DNA of 64,000 nucleotides from Hydrangea macrophylla (GCA_033977485.1 CM066982.1:37860218-37924217); one strand, 5' to 3'; positions 32,894-44,687 are shown, numbered from the stretch's first letter. Made by a program: numbers and translations. Notes: generated from the letters alone by a model not told the origin.

Positions 32894-34020
32894 CTAGAAC
32901 AAAAATAGAAACTTCTCACACATTTCTGACTCTAGCTCCCATGAAGCTTCTCCCTCATCATGGTGCTTCCACTGATTCTTTACCAATAGAATCTCCTTGT
33001 TCCTGAGCTGCTTCACTCCTTGATCCCAAATGCAAACTAGTCCTTCGTTGAATGTAACATTGTCATTGACTTCAATATCTTCGGAGTTGATCTCATGTGC
33101 TGGGTTGTGGGCATACTTCCTCAACATACTGATGTGGAAAACGTTGTGCACTCTTGACATCTTTGGCTGCAACGCATGGTGATAAGCAACTTTTCCAACA
33201 CACTCTAGAATCTCGAATGGTCCGATGAATCGCGGTGATAACTTGCTTCTCTTTTGACCAAAACGAACTATCCCTCGAACAGGGGAAACCTTGAGTAGCA
33301 CGTGATCTCCAACGGCAAACTCCAAGTCTTTGCATCACTTGTCAGCATAACTCTTGTGTCAGGTCTGAGCTGTCTTCATCTTCTCACGCACAATCTGAAT
33401 CTTCTCACTGGTTTCTCGTACCATTTCTGGCCCAAGAAGTTGAGTATCTTCGACTTCGGTCCAACAAAGCAGTGATCGGTAAGGTCTTTCATACAAAGCT
33501 TCAAACGGTGCCATTTTTATGCTCGAATGATAACTATTGTTGTAGGCGAACTCAAACAATGGTAAGTGCGTCTCCCAAGAGCTCTCAAAATCAATGTCAT
33601 AAGCGCGTAACATGTCCTCCATTACTTGATTAACTCGTTTAGTCTGTCCATCTGTCTGTGGGCGAAAAGCTGAACTCAAGATTAATGTTGTTCCCATCAC
33701 TATTTGGAGACTGTTCTAAAAGTCTGCAGTAAAGTGCGAATCTTGATCTGACACAATAGAAACAGGTACTCTGTGTAACTGTACTACGTGTTGTAGATAC
33801 AGCCAACTCAAATGTTCCACTGAATACATCATATTGTAGGCAATAAAATGTGCCATTTTGGTAAGTCGATCCACGATTACCCAAATAGCATCGTGGTTCT
33901 GCTATGACTTCGACACTCCTACCATGAAATCCATTGTGATGTGTTCCCATTTGCATTGAAGAATCGATAACGGTTGTAGAAGTCCACATGGCTTCTGATG
34001 TTATGCCTTCACTTATTTAC
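32894..34020 (-). pseudogene. Element D integrase with chromodomain, broken
   Basis: The C-terminal part (32894-33325) contains GPFEILECVGKVAYHHALQP, SRVHNVFHISMLRKY and a chromodomain ending in HHDEGEASWELE. The core (33359-33700) has AFRPQTDGQTKRVNQ: the usual catalytic Glu (GQxER) is Lys. Upstream, to about 34020, integrase-like residues are scattered over three frames with stops. A frame break separates core and C-terminus near 33330-33360. The chromodomain would have guided integration to chromatin; this copy cannot encode an active enzyme. Confidence 0.87.
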
Positions 34021-34645
34021 AATTAAGACATTGAGATGCATACTCAGCTATTCCTTTCTTCATTCCTTCCCACTAGAAATTCCTCTTCAGATCATTGTAC
34101 ATCTTCATACCTCCCGGATGAATCGTTATCCGTGACTTATGCGCTTCATCCAATATTTCTTTTCGGAGATTTTCTTCGTCAGGTACACAGAGTCTACTTT
34201 TACATCGTAAGGCTCCATTTGTAATGATACTCTAGATCTCTGGCTCCTTTGCTGACATCTTCACAAACCATAACTTTAAATCTTCTGTTGTCTGTTGAGC
34301 TATTATAATACGACTGATCAATGTCGGTTGTATCATAAGACATCCAAAATGTAGTCTTTCCATTGGTTCCACTGGCTGAAGCTTGAATTCAGCTAACACT
34401 TCTAATGCTCTCCATTCTTGAATTAGTAATTCAGCGATTACTAGTTAAAGTTTACGACTCAAAGCATCTGCCACAACATTCGCTTTACCTGGATGGCATT
34501 ATAATGAAAAATCATAGTCCTTAAGTAGCTCCATCCATCTTCGTTGTCGCATGTTCAACTCCTTCTAAGAGAAAAATTACTTCAAACTCTTATGATCGGA
34601 AAATAGATCAAACTTCTCTCCATAGAGATAGTGTCTCAAAATCTT
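34021..34645 (-). pseudogene. Element D: degraded integrase N-terminal/RNase H region
   Basis: It lies between recognisable integrase and RNase H. Frames are broken by many stops; only short pol-like words remain. No intact coding sequence. Confidence 0.55.
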
Positions 34646-35840
34646 TTATGCAAATACTATTGCTGCTAATTCTAGATCATGCGTCGAATAATTCTTTTTA
34701 TGTACCTTCAACTGTCTTGACCCATATGCAATGACATTCCCATCTTGCATCAGTACACACCCAAGTCCTTGGTGTGATGCATCACTATAGATCACATACC
34801 TTTCTCCACTCTTAGGTATTGCAAGTACTAGTGCTGAAGTCAATCTTTCTTTTAACTCCTGGAATGCACTCTTATGCTTGTCTATCCACTCGTACTTCAT
34901 ATCCTTCCATGTCAAATTCATCAAAGGTCCCGCTATCTTGGCGAATCCTTCTATAAATCTTCTGTAATATCCTACTAGGTCGAGGAAACTTCTGACTTCG
35001 ATCGCCTTGGTCGGTCTATTCCAGCTTAAGACTGCATCAATCTTAGATGAGTCCACAGAAATACCATCTTGAGATATGACATGTCCCAAGAATTTAATTT
35101 CCCGTAGCCAAAATTCACACTTAATGAACTTTGCATACAGCTTATTATCTCGAAGTGTCCGTAAAGCGATCTGCAAGTGGTCTTTGTGGTCTTTTTCCGT
35201 CCTTGAGTAGATTAAAATATAATCGATGAATACTATAATGAATTTATCTAGATATGGTCTGAATACTTTATTCATTAAGTCCATGAATACTACTGGTGGG
35301 TTTGTCAATCCAAAAGGCATAACTAGAACTCGTAATGCCCATACCTCGTCCTGACGCAGTCTTTGATATATCCCCTGGTCGAACAAAAAGTTGATGATAT
35401 CCAGATCGTAGATCAATTTTAGAAAAAATCCTTGATCCTTGTAATTGGTCAAATAGGTCAGCTATCCGAGGTAGTGGATAGATAATTCTTGATCGTAACT
35501 TTGTTCAACTCCCTATGGTCCATACATAGTCAAAATGTCCCTTCCTTCTTTACAAATATAACTGGCACTCCCCAAGGTGATGTGCTCGGATGAACAAATC
35601 CTAAATATTTAAGTTCTTGGACTTACTTCTTTAGTTCCAACATCTCAGTTGGTGCCATCTTATACGGAGTCTTAGATATCGGCAACGTACCAGGTATTAG
35701 TTCTGCACAAAAGTCTATTTCTCTTTTCAGTGGAAGTCCTTTAATATCCTGAAATACTTCCTGAAAGTCTTGTATAGTAGGAATCTGATCCATCTTGAGT
35801 TTTGATTCGCGCTCTCGATTGTAGCCAATCCACTTATTAA
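34646..35840 (-). pseudogene. Element D reverse transcriptase and RNase H, inactive
   Basis: The longest open stretch, 34646-35452 (268 residues), has [20 protein letters not shown], then [19 protein letters not shown], and RNase H with [15 protein letters not shown] and [20 protein letters not shown]. The catalytic FIDD is FIDY, so the second metal-binding Asp is lost. The N-terminal fingers region continues in broken frames to about 35840. Confidence 0.88.
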
Positions 35841-35948
35841 GAATATATCACTCGTCGGCTAACAATGAAATCTAATGGTCGGATATCCTGGTATCAAAAA
35901 CACAATCGTCCTAGTAGGGCAATCCAAATTGGCATTGTACTTATTTAA

Positions 35949-36419
35949 TCAATCCATCCCTAGGATAATATCGAACTCTGACATTGGCAGAACCATCAAG
36001 TATGCTAGATGATTCCTATCTTCCAAAGTCAATGGGCAATCCTTACACACTTTACCCAATTTAACAGTTATTCCCAAAGGTGACACAACATTAAGGGCTG
36101 GCTCAAGTATCTGGGGTGCTAAGCCCAACTGACGCACAATCTTTACAATAATAAAAGAACGTGCAGCTCCAGTATCAAATAAAACTTTAACTGGACAATG
36201 AAAGAGTACAAGTGTACCTTCCAAATGCTGCTATTCATTAGCATTAAAACCTGCTTCTCCTGGGATTATTGCATTCATCCTTGTCTGATCTGGAGGTCCT
36301 TGTATCCCTTGAGTTGGTGCCCTGGAGTGTCTTCCTCGTGGTGTATGATAATCCTTGCTCAAATGTCCTGGCTTATTACAGCTGCGACAGATAATATCTG
36401 GCCTGCAATTAGATCTGTG
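35949..36419 (-). pseudogene. Element D protease and 3' end of gag
   Basis: Protease (35949-36224) keeps the active-site DTGA and ends in DIILGMD, the usual link to reverse transcriptase in chromoviruses. Upstream, a Cys/His knuckle of gag (CRSCNKPGH...) lies next to the element F insertion point, with its last Cys replaced by Tyr. Confidence 0.82.
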
Positions 36420-36424
36420 GACAG
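36420..36424. other. Target-site duplication of element F, left copy (GACAG)
   Basis: GACAG directly precedes the LTR start at 36425 and recurs at 51896-51900 directly after element F ends. When one copy is removed, the gag zinc-knuckle frame of element D continues across the site, which shows the two flanks were contiguous. Confidence 0.88.
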
Positions 36425-36675
36425 TGCAAAGCGGGGGTATTTGTAAAATACAACCGCGCTAAAAGAAAGAATTGCATTAGTTTTGATCACAACTTCCCGT
36501 TTTATCTGCAATTTGAATTACAATGCTAGTTTTAGACAATATGATTAATCTATGATAAGTTGTATTGTTTTAGCTACTAGTTGTGCAGGTGAATGCTGCT
36601 GTATAAAAGACTGAAAGATTTGATAAAAAGGAGATGCTTTGTTTCAAAGAAGGAAGATTGAAGAAGAATTGCAGA

Positions 36676-36790
36676 GTTCGAGCGATCGACATAGTTCGAG
36701 CGATCGGGGTTTCGATCGATCGACGGAAGTTCAAGCGCTCGAACATTCAACATGTTCGATCGATCGCGAAAGTTTCGATCGATCGAAAGT
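36676..36790. promoter_or_regulatory. TCGATCGATCGA-type cluster, six copies (LTR cluster 1)
   Basis: Six motifs of the form TTCGA(T/G)CGATCGA, with variants, occur in 115 bp downstream of the LTR TATA box. The mirrored LTR has the same cluster at 40759-40873. Confidence 0.65.
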
Positions 36791-37282
36791 CCCTTTTATC
36801 AGATTATACGCGCATGCAGCAGTTGCGGGTTTTTAACCCTAGCTCTTAGGTTTACTATATATCTTCTTGTTGTATACGTCCAGAGGAGACGCCCAACTTT
36901 GTTTTATCAGTTTTAGATAGAGAAGAGAGAGTTTTTCTTTGTTTTTTTTAGGTTTCATTGAAGATTAAGCATTGTGAACTAGATTTCTTTAGTTAATACA
37001 AGTTATCTTCATTCCAGGTTCTTGATCTATTGTTTATTTGTTTTCTGCACTTAGTTAATCGTAGTATACTTATTAATCTCGAGTAGTTTTATGTTAATTA
37101 GATCGTACTCACTAGTTTTATAGTTTTAATGCAAAACTTTCAAACAAACATCGTTTCAATGAACTTTTACGTTAAATATCAATCTGTGGTACTCCAGACA
37201 ATGTCTGAGTAGTCCTAGGGTTGGGAAATCGCGATGAAATCGTGATTTCTGGCCTCTGCCATGCAATATTTTTTTTCCCTGT

Positions 37283-37404
37283 GTTCGATCGATCGAAAGT
37301 ATGTCGATCGATCGAGACAGTGACTTAGTCGAGCGATCGAGGAAATATCGATCGATCGAGAGATGAAGATATTCGATCGATCGAAAGCGCGTCGATCGAT
37401 CGAG
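37283..37404. promoter_or_regulatory. TCGATCGATCGA-type cluster, six copies (LTR cluster 2)
   Basis: Six further copies in about 120 bp, mirrored at 40145-40266 in the minus LTR. Confidence 0.65.
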
Positions 37405-38088
37405 GATTCTGATTCTTGAGAACACCCAAAACAGTATTCTAAGACTTTCTGTTTTAAGGATTTGTTATCAAATTGTCCCTAAATGCTCAGTTTGTCAAAA
37501 CAGTCTTTAAACTTAAGGCCTTAAAGCATTTTCTTTCAATATATTTTGCAAACCACCCTCAATGCTAACACCATTGTAGGTGAGAGTCTTAACTATTGGA
37601 TTAAACCGTCTTCATGTATTTCAAACTTAATTGTGATGATGTAGTCCCGGTCATGAAAGGGCTATTGATTCTATATCTTTAGAGAAGTACAGAATACTGT
37701 AGTAGGTGTACTCCTTTGAGCTTAAATGCAATTGCATGGTAGAAGGTTAGGTCACGGTGGATTCGCGTAATCCCAACACTTTCTTTTATTAAGAAGAACC
37801 GTTTCTTTTAGAATCTTGCTTAGTTAGTTAATCGTTAGTTAGTTAATCGTTAGTTAAGTTAATTTAGTTGTCTTTAATTCTAGTAGTTGTTAACTGTGGA
37901 ACTTTGTGTTCTACACTTCATTTTAAATATTGATTTTTGTTTTCTTTTTAGAGTCTAATCTAGGTAGTTTAATTCAACACCTTCCCTGTGGGATCGACCT
38001 GGACTTAATCCAGTTACTACTTGCACGTCTACCTACACTTGGGTATTGCACACAAGCGCACACAGAAAAATATTCGTGTCAAGTTTTT

Positions 38089-38106
38089 TGGCGCCGTTGC
38101 CGGGGA
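38089..38106 (+). other. Primer-binding site of element F (tRNA-Asp)
   Basis: TGGCGCCGTTGCCGGGGA matches the complement of the plant aspartate tRNA 3' end, as in Athila elements. It stands seven bases after the LTR end. Confidence 0.92.
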
Positions 38107-38220
38107 AGACGACGAGTTAATTCTTAGATTACCTCAATCTCTCTTCATCTATTTCTCTTTTTGTTTTCTTTATTCTTTAGTTCTCTAGGTAAACCTTCAC
38201 CCTAGGGACTCTCCTAGTTC

Positions 38221-39456
38221 ATGTCCGAGAATTCTATCGAAGGATTCTTTGGAAATCCATTCTACTGCTCTGACTCTGATAGTTCCATCAACCCGATTAT
38301 CACTCCAACTGCATCAATGGATGATCATCAGAGTGAAAACGGTGACAATGTTGTGGTGCCAATCGATGAGGCACTCCGTCCTCTTTGCGATCTTATGCAA
38401 CCAGAACATGCACCTACGCCCTCTTGCATTCAAATCCCACCACACAATGGCGAATTTCAGTTTCGCAATGGGATGATTCAATTGCTTCCCACTTTTCATG
38501 GGATGGAAAGCGAGAAGGCGTATTTACATGTCACCGATTTCGAGGATGTTTGCAAAACATTCTCGCAAAATTGTCCTAGGGAGGTGACGCATTTAATGCT
38601 ATTCCCCTTCACTTTGAAAGATAAAGCGAAGGCGTGGCTTCACTCCCAAAAGCCTAATTCAATTTTCACCTGGCATGCGATGAGCACCGCATTTCTGAAG
38701 AAATTCTATCCTACTCGCATGACCACAGATCTTCAGCGTCAAATTAATTCCTATAAACAAAAGAGCAATGAAACCTTCACACAAGCGTGGGAGCGTTTCA
38801 AAGATTTGCTTCTCTCATGCCCACACCATGGGTTTGAGAAATGGCGAACGATCAGCTTCTTTTATCAGGGATTAAATGGTGAAACAAAGAAGTTGGTGGA
38901 AACAATGAGCTCTGGGCCATTTCTGCGAAAAAACACTGAAGAGGCTGAGGCCCATTTCGAATGGTTAGCTGAATACGCTCATGAATGGTCAAATTCTGAC
39001 AATATCTCACGATCACAGATATCCTGTGTAGAAGAGAAAAGCTTATATCAGCTAACCAATGAAGATCGCCTCATGACTAAGTATGCAGAGCTAGCAAAGA
39101 AGGTGGAAGAGTTAAGCATGAAAGGAGAGAGTTCTAGGCAAGTCATGCCTGAAGAACCATGTGGCACATGCAACATGTTGGGACATACAACTCAGTATTG
39201 TCCTAATGTGCCATATTTTCAAGAGCAAGCCCCTGTAGAGATGAATGCCATGCAAGGTTTTCGAGGGGCGGGGAATTCCAATAATACTTTTCAAAGTAAT
39301 AATAGATGGAATCACCCCGGTTTTGATTGGAGAAACAATGCTGGAGCCCAAAATCAATATCAACAGCAGCCCTACAACAATAATCAGTATCAAGGGCAAA
39401 ACAATAGGCCGCCCCAGCATTACAATCAAAACAGAACTAATAATTACAATCAAGCT
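38221..39456 (+). CDS. gag: Element F gag, 5' portion (412 codons), inverted relative to pol
   Basis: It starts at ATG 38221 after the primer site and a short leader. It contains [49 protein letters not shown] and the knuckle [14 protein letters not shown], then an Asn/Gln-rich tail. At 39456 it runs into the junction and antisense LTR sequence, which adds 18 unrelated codons before a stop at 39516. Codons from about 122 on are duplicated, inverted, at 51024-51895. This is the only copy of the Gag N-terminus in the insertion. Confidence 0.93.
38585..39456 (+). repeat. 872-bp gag segment, plus arm of an inverted duplication
   Basis: The segment is the exact mirror of 51024-51895 (coordinates sum to 90480) with no indel seen and identical translation. 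Confidence 0.92.
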
Positions 39457-39467
39457 AACAAAAAACT
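39457..39467. other. Recombination junction between gag and inverted LTR
   Basis: After gag base 39456 come two filler bases (AA), then CAAAAAACT, the complement of the nine bases that follow the LTR end in the plus copy (38082-38090). The inverted LTR therefore carries sequence reaching two bases into the primer-binding site, as expected of plus-strand strong-stop DNA rather than of an integrated LTR end. Confidence 0.8.
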
Positions 39468-41124
39468 TGACACGAATATTTTTCTGTGTGCGCTTGTGTG
39501 CAATACCCAAGTGTAGGTAGACGTGCAAGTAGTAACTGGATTAAGTCCAGGTCGATCCCACAGGGAAGGTGTTGAATTAAACTACCTAGATTAGACTCTA
39601 AAAAGAAAACAAAAATCAATATTTAAAATGAAGTGTAGAACACAAAGTTCCACAGTTAACAACTACTAGAATTAAAGACAACTAAATTAACTTAACTAAC
39701 GATTAACTAACTAACGATTAACTAACTAAGCAAGATTCTAAAAGAAACGGTTCTTCTTAATAAAAGAAAGTGTTGGGATTACGCGAATCCACCGTGACCT
39801 AACCTTCTACCATGCAATTGCATTTAAGCTCAAAGGAGTACACCTACTACAGTATTCTGTACTTCTCTAAAGATATAGAATCAATAGCCCTTTCATGACC
39901 GGGACTACATCATCACAATTAAGTTTGAAATACATGAAGACGGTTTAATCCAATAGTTAAGACTCTCACCTACAATGGTGTTAGCATTGAGGGTGGTTTG
40001 CAAAATATATTGAAAGAAAATGCTTTAAGGCCTTAAGTTTAAAGACTGTTTTGACAAACTGAGCATTTAGGGACAATTTGATAACAAATCCTTAAAACAG
40101 AAAGTCTTAGAATACTGTTTTGGGTGTTCTCAAGAATCAGAATCCTCGATCGATCGACGCGCTTTCGATCGATCGAATATCTTCATCTCTCGATCGATCG
40201 ATATTTCCTCGATCGCTCGACTAAGTCACTGTCTCGATCGATCGACATACTTTCGATCGATCGAACACAGGGAAAAAAAATATTGCATGGCAGAGGCCAG
40301 AAATCACGATTTCATCGCGATTTCCCAACCCTAGGACTACTCAGACATTGTCTGGAGTACCACAGATTGATATTTAACGTAAAAGTTCATTGAAACGATG
40401 TTTGTTTGAAAGTTTTGCATTAAAACTATAAAACTAGTGAGTACGATCTAATTAACATAAAACTACTCGAGATTAATAAGTATACTACGATTAACTAAGT
40501 GCAGAAAACAAATAAACAATAGATCAAGAACCTGGAATGAAGATAACTTGTATTAACTAAAGAAATCTAGTTCACAATGCTTAATCTTCAATGAAACCTA
40601 AAAAAAACAAAGAAAAACTCTCTCTTCTCTATCTAAAACTGATAAAACAAAGTTGGGCGTCTCCTCTGGACGTATACAACAAGAAGATATATAGTAAACC
40701 TAAGAGCTAGGGTTAAAAACCCGCAACTGCTGCATGCGCGTATAATCTGATAAAAGGGACTTTCGATCGATCGAAACTTTCGCGATCGATCGAACATGTT
40801 GAATGTTCGAGCGCTTGAACTTCCGTCGATCGATCGAAACCCCGATCGCTCGAACTATGTCGATCGCTCGAACTCTGCAATTCTTCTTCAATCTTCCTTC
40901 TTTGAAACAAAGCATCTCCTTTTTATCAAATCTTTCAGTCTTTTATACAGCAGCATTCACCTGCACAACTAGTAGCTAAAACAATACAACTTATCATAGA
41001 TTAATCATATTGTCTAAAACTAGCATTGTAATTCAAATTGCAGATAAAACGGGAAGTTGTGATCAAAACTAATGCAATTCTTTCTTTTAGCGCGGTTGTA
41101 TTTTACAAATACCCCCGCTTTGCA
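39468..41124 (-). repeat. Element F LTR, minus-oriented copy (1657 bp)
   Basis: It mirrors 36425-38081 with no indel; the small frames in the two copies translate identically. It is the 3' LTR for the minus-strand internal region, being preceded on that strand by the polypurine tract. Its own motif clusters are at 40145-40266 and 40759-40873. Confidence 0.95.
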
Positions 41125-41138
41125 CAACCCCCAACTAG
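41125..41138 (-). other. Polypurine tract of element F
   Basis: Minus-strand AGTTGGGGGTTG stands directly before the LTR start TGCAAAG. Confidence 0.82.
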
Positions 41139-42048
41139 CTTATTGCTAGTCCCTAGCGATAAAGCGAAAATAAAATAAAATAAAAACTCCTAAACTAATA
41201 CTACCACAACTAAGAAAACAAAGGAAAACTAGAAACAACCTAAACTAAAATAGAGAGAAAAAAAATCCTAACTCACTTTCGCAGGAATCGCGGTTGCATT
41301 TAGCGAATGCAACAAGCCGTTAAACCCCTAGGTTCCCCCTAGTGGACGAGTGTTGTCTCGTGAGGGTTTGCAGTGAATATACCCACAAAATTCTCCAATT
41401 TTTACGCTCAAAAAGATTTAGAATCACTTATGACATCTCCCCCCCATTAAACTGTTAATTCAACTCTACAAGGATATAATATCCTCTATCAACCCATGAA
41501 AGAGATCCACATGTTCCCCTATATTACCAAGTAAAATATACAAATGTATTACCATCATGCACCCGTGTGTGTGTGGAATCAACAACCATGCGCCCAACCC
41601 TTATTAAGAGTTATCTAGATTATTGTACTTGGGCAACTTGCAGTTTTAGCTCAATTCTCACATTGGTCACACTCACAAACAACGTCTCTCAGTAACTTGC
41701 TTTATAATGATCGCACATAGTATGAAAGCTTTGATAAAGATGATATTCTAAGTGCTAATGCTTTCATACCTGACTCTATGAAAAACGGACATTTAAGAGT
41801 GTATAGTCTCATGAACGGAATACTACTTACTAGAGGAGCGAAATACCGTGGATAACTCAACTCACACTTCCATGTTCAAATCAATTGTTGAGAATCTTCA
41901 AGACTTTGAATTATGGCTTTTATTTGGTAGGTGGGGGTGTTGTAGAGAAGAGTGTGCTTTTTTTTTTTTTTTAGTATGTGATGGAATTTCCACTTCTCTT
42001 TTTATTCTTCATTCTTTTCTCCACCCAATCTCCCATTCATTTCATATG

Positions 42049-42086
<38 letters not shown>

Positions 42087-42110
42087 TATATAACTCCTTC
42101 ATTCATCATC

Positions 42111-42144
<34 letters not shown>

Positions 42145-43233
42145 GAATGTCCCACAACAACTTCCTTCCATTTCACATACTTTGATGACTCATTCTCAAT
42201 AAAATTTATCAAACAGTTCGATGAGGTCAAGGTATAAATCAAGGATTTGGATTCTTGTGATTTTTATTGGAAATATTTATCTGAGGTGGGATCAAGGGGT
42301 GAAACGAAGCAATGAATGTAGGTGGGTTATATTAAGTAAAGGAATGGGTAATACGATGGCTTGAATCATTTTCTCAACTTTCAATTTTTAGCACTTAAGT
42401 GTTCATTGAGTTTAATTGGTAAATCCTGAACATTCTCCTCTAACAAGCAGTCAAAACTTTTAACGAAAACTGAGACTTAACAACGAATTCACCAGTATAT
42501 GCAAGAAAAACCATTCGACAATGTATGAGAATTCCCTCAGAAATGAAGATTAGCTCAAAAGCTCACAAAGGGTTATTAGCTTCCACTACTTGTTCTTTTC
42601 GTACAATATTCATTTTAACTCAATTTTCAGGTTTTCTACATGGCTGTCAATTAGTGTGCACAAATATTGGGTACATACTAGCTTTACAAATGCAATTTAT
42701 TTCAGTGATACAGAAAACGCGTGGATTTAATCCATAAAAAGATAAGAATACTACAAATGTATCATTGCCTAATTAACCAGCAGGAGAGAGTATTCAGAGT
42801 TATTCTATCAATACGATCCAATAAAATTTCAAAATTTCAAAAATTTTCAAAATTTTAACAAACTGTGTTCTTAAATTTAAAGCATATCCAAGTGCAAAAC
42901 TAAATCGTCACGGGTGTATACCTATCTATTATCTCCTACCCCCAACTGAAAACAACATAGTCCCAGAAGTTGATTTTCAACAATTAAAATAGATAGGTAT
43001 CACCTGTATAGTGTAACGCGATGATACGAAGCATAGCAACCTGGCATAGAAATATAAAACACAATCTCCAAAACAACAGATCAATAGATAAAACAAGTAA
43101 AACTATGATCCAAACAACATTAACCACTGGAATGAAGAGAAATGAAATATCAGTAGTAATATCCATACATACCAAAAACAACCACAAAACAAAAAAAAAC
43201 ATAAATACAGAAACACCACCTCCCCTAAGAATA
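41139..43233 (-). other. Noncoding 3' region of element F
   Basis: No credible coding sequence. Two long T runs (42051-42083, 42113-42143) produce low-complexity Phe frames only. The remainder is AT-rich. Confidence 0.75.
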
Positions 43234-44607
43234 CTAATCAACTCCAGACGGAGCATCCTCAGCCACATCAGACGGGATGTCGATGGGAACAGGCGGTGGC
43301 TGAACGGTAGCTGGCGGAATATCAGCAGAAGTAGATGGAAGATCGGTCGTGGATGGAGCGGATGATGATGGATCAGCAGCAGTGGTAACAGGAACAACAG
43401 TAGGGGATGGATCAGCAGCAGGTGGTGGTGCAGTGGCAGCAGATGGGGGCACAAACGGGTCAAACCCAAGCTGGACCAGCAGTGTAGTCAGCAGGGTAGA
43501 GATATGATCAATCTTACCCTCAAGCCGCATCCGTGCCTCCCTCTCCTCCAATAATAGATCGTGAATAGTCGGGGGAGGCGCAGATGACGACTCTCCCTGG
43601 GCTGGAGCCTGAGATCTCTGTCTCAGCTCAAAACGTGCCACCTCCTGAACGGGATCATCCTCCTCCGAATCTGGCTCCTCAGCCTCAGTGGGCGTCCCAG
43701 AAGCCGCACCCTCAGTATCGGTGCCATCAGCTCTCTTCCTCTTCCCTCCAACTTTCGCCTTCCCCTTGCCCTTTCTTCTCCTCCTCTGAGCATCTGAGCG
43801 GCGAGAAGCAGCCTCACCAAAACGACTGCGAGCCTGTGATGTCGCATCGCCAGGTAAGGGAAGGAGGCCAGCATGCTCAATCACTCTGTGTATAGCCCAA
43901 GCACCTTTCAGGTGCTTCTTGGCAGCAGTGTAGCGAGTGGGGTGCCTCATGAAGTCAATATATAAGCGAGGCAAACAAACAGGCAACCCCGTCCCTATGG
44001 CATATAACACATGAGCATACCAGGGGGCAATCTTCTCCCGGTAGGAGGTGACCAATAAACAGTTGCTCAATGCGAGGTGGAGCATATGGTAATCATCGGT
44101 CAAGTAAATATCAGCAATCAGTGCCCTACCATCCCAGCTCGGTAATGCACCTCCAGTAAGCTCTCGGATCACAGCAGTGGGTGAGAGCACTGGTGTACCG
44201 TCACGGTGTGGGCAAACACAATCAGGCACCTCAGGGACTCCAATAGCAGCGGAAACGGTAGCAGGGCTGAACACGATCTCCCGGCCGCGAAAGAATGATC
44301 GTAGTGTGAATGCGGCACCGGGATCTCTGATCATCGTCGCGCAAGCTGCGCGAATCCATGCGAGATTCACTCTCTTTGCCCGAGAGAGCAAATCGTACCA
44401 GTGTGGCATGGCCTGGATGCGGGCGAGGAACCAGGGGATATCGAGCCAGACTGTCTCGAGTGGTCGCTCTAGCATGACCGGCCTAGTCTGAAAATATCTC
44501 GTGAACCACTGGCGGTCGGGGGTGTTCCGGAAGCCATGGTGTGGGATAGGATCAGGAATAGCAAGGTCAAAGGGCTTCTCCCTGTGGTAACCCGTAACAG
44601 GGTTCAT
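43234..44607 (-). CDS. Extra gene in element F: plant-transposon-protein-like, 457 aa
   Basis: The frame is open from the ATG at 44607, just after a splice acceptor (minus TATTTTCAG, exon starting 44616). A strong donor GTAAGA at 44965 suggests a 349-bp 5' UTR intron (44617-44965). Residues about 30-230 include PWFLARIQAMPHWYDLLSRA, FFRGREIVFSPATVSAAIGV and a segment with YAHVLYAIGTGLPV. These resemble the putative plant transposon protein domain (Transposase_32-like) as I recall it. A basic stretch near 278-295 (RRRRKGKGKAKVGGKRKR) looks like a nuclear-localisation signal; the tail is Pro/Ser/Thr-rich. It shares the pol strand and lies in the env position, but no membrane segment is seen. 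Function is unknown. Confidence 0.72.
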   Translation of the reverse strand: MNPVTGYHREKPFDLAIPDPIPHHGFRNTPDRQWFTRYFQTRPVMLERPLETVWLDIPWFLARIQAMPHWYDLLSRAKRVNLAWIRAACATMIRDPGAAFTLRSFFRGREIVFSPATVSAAIGVPEVPDCVCPHRDGTPVLSPTAVIRELTGGALPSWDGRALIADIYLTDDYHMLHLALSNCLLVTSYREKIAPWYAHVLYAIGTGLPVCLPRLYIDFMRHPTRYTAAKKHLKGAWAIHRVIEHAGLLPLPGDATSQARSRFGEAASRRSDAQRRRRKGKGKAKVGGKRKRADGTDTEGAASGTPTEAEEPDSEEDDPVQEVARFELRQRSQAPAQGESSSAPPPTIHDLLLEEREARMRLEGKIDHISTLLTTLLVQLGFDPFVPPSAATAPPPAADPSPTVVPVTTAADPSSSAPSTTDLPSTSADIPPATVQPPPVPIDIPSDVAEDAPSGVD

Positions 44608-44687
44608 TGTGGGCCCCTGAAAATAGAAGAGAAACAGAAAAGAAATCAAAACAAGACAAAAATGAAAAGAAAGTGAAACTGTTGGAG

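Larger units (their letters stand above)
31128..36424 (-). mobile_element. Element D, left part: decayed chromovirus (Ty3/gypsy, Tekay/Del type)
   Basis: On the minus strand the order is protease, reverse transcriptase/RNase H, integrase with chromodomain, 3' LTR. All genes carry stops and frameshifts. Element F splits D at 36424/51896; gag continues at 51896-53957. The 5' LTR is not seen and may lie beyond element E, to the right of the window. Confidence 0.87.
36425..38081 (+). repeat. Element F LTR, plus-oriented copy (1657 bp)
   Basis: It starts TGCAAAGCGG and ends CGTGTCA. A likely TATA box is TATAAAAGA at 36602-36610. Two clusters of TCGATCGATCGA-type motifs lie at 36676-36790 and 37283-37404. 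It is mirrored at 39468-41124. Confidence 0.95.

Noticed and set aside
39457..39516. C-terminal 18 codons of the plus-strand gag frame
   Set aside because: They are antisense LTR sequence beyond the junction, not Gag.
36425..41124. Reading the two element F LTRs as a normal 5'/3' pair of a small non-autonomous element
   Set aside because: They are in opposite orientation, and the GACAG duplication flanks 36425-51895, not this pair.
41848..42202. Phe-rich frames
   Set aside because: They come from the poly-T tracts in the noncoding 3' region of element F.
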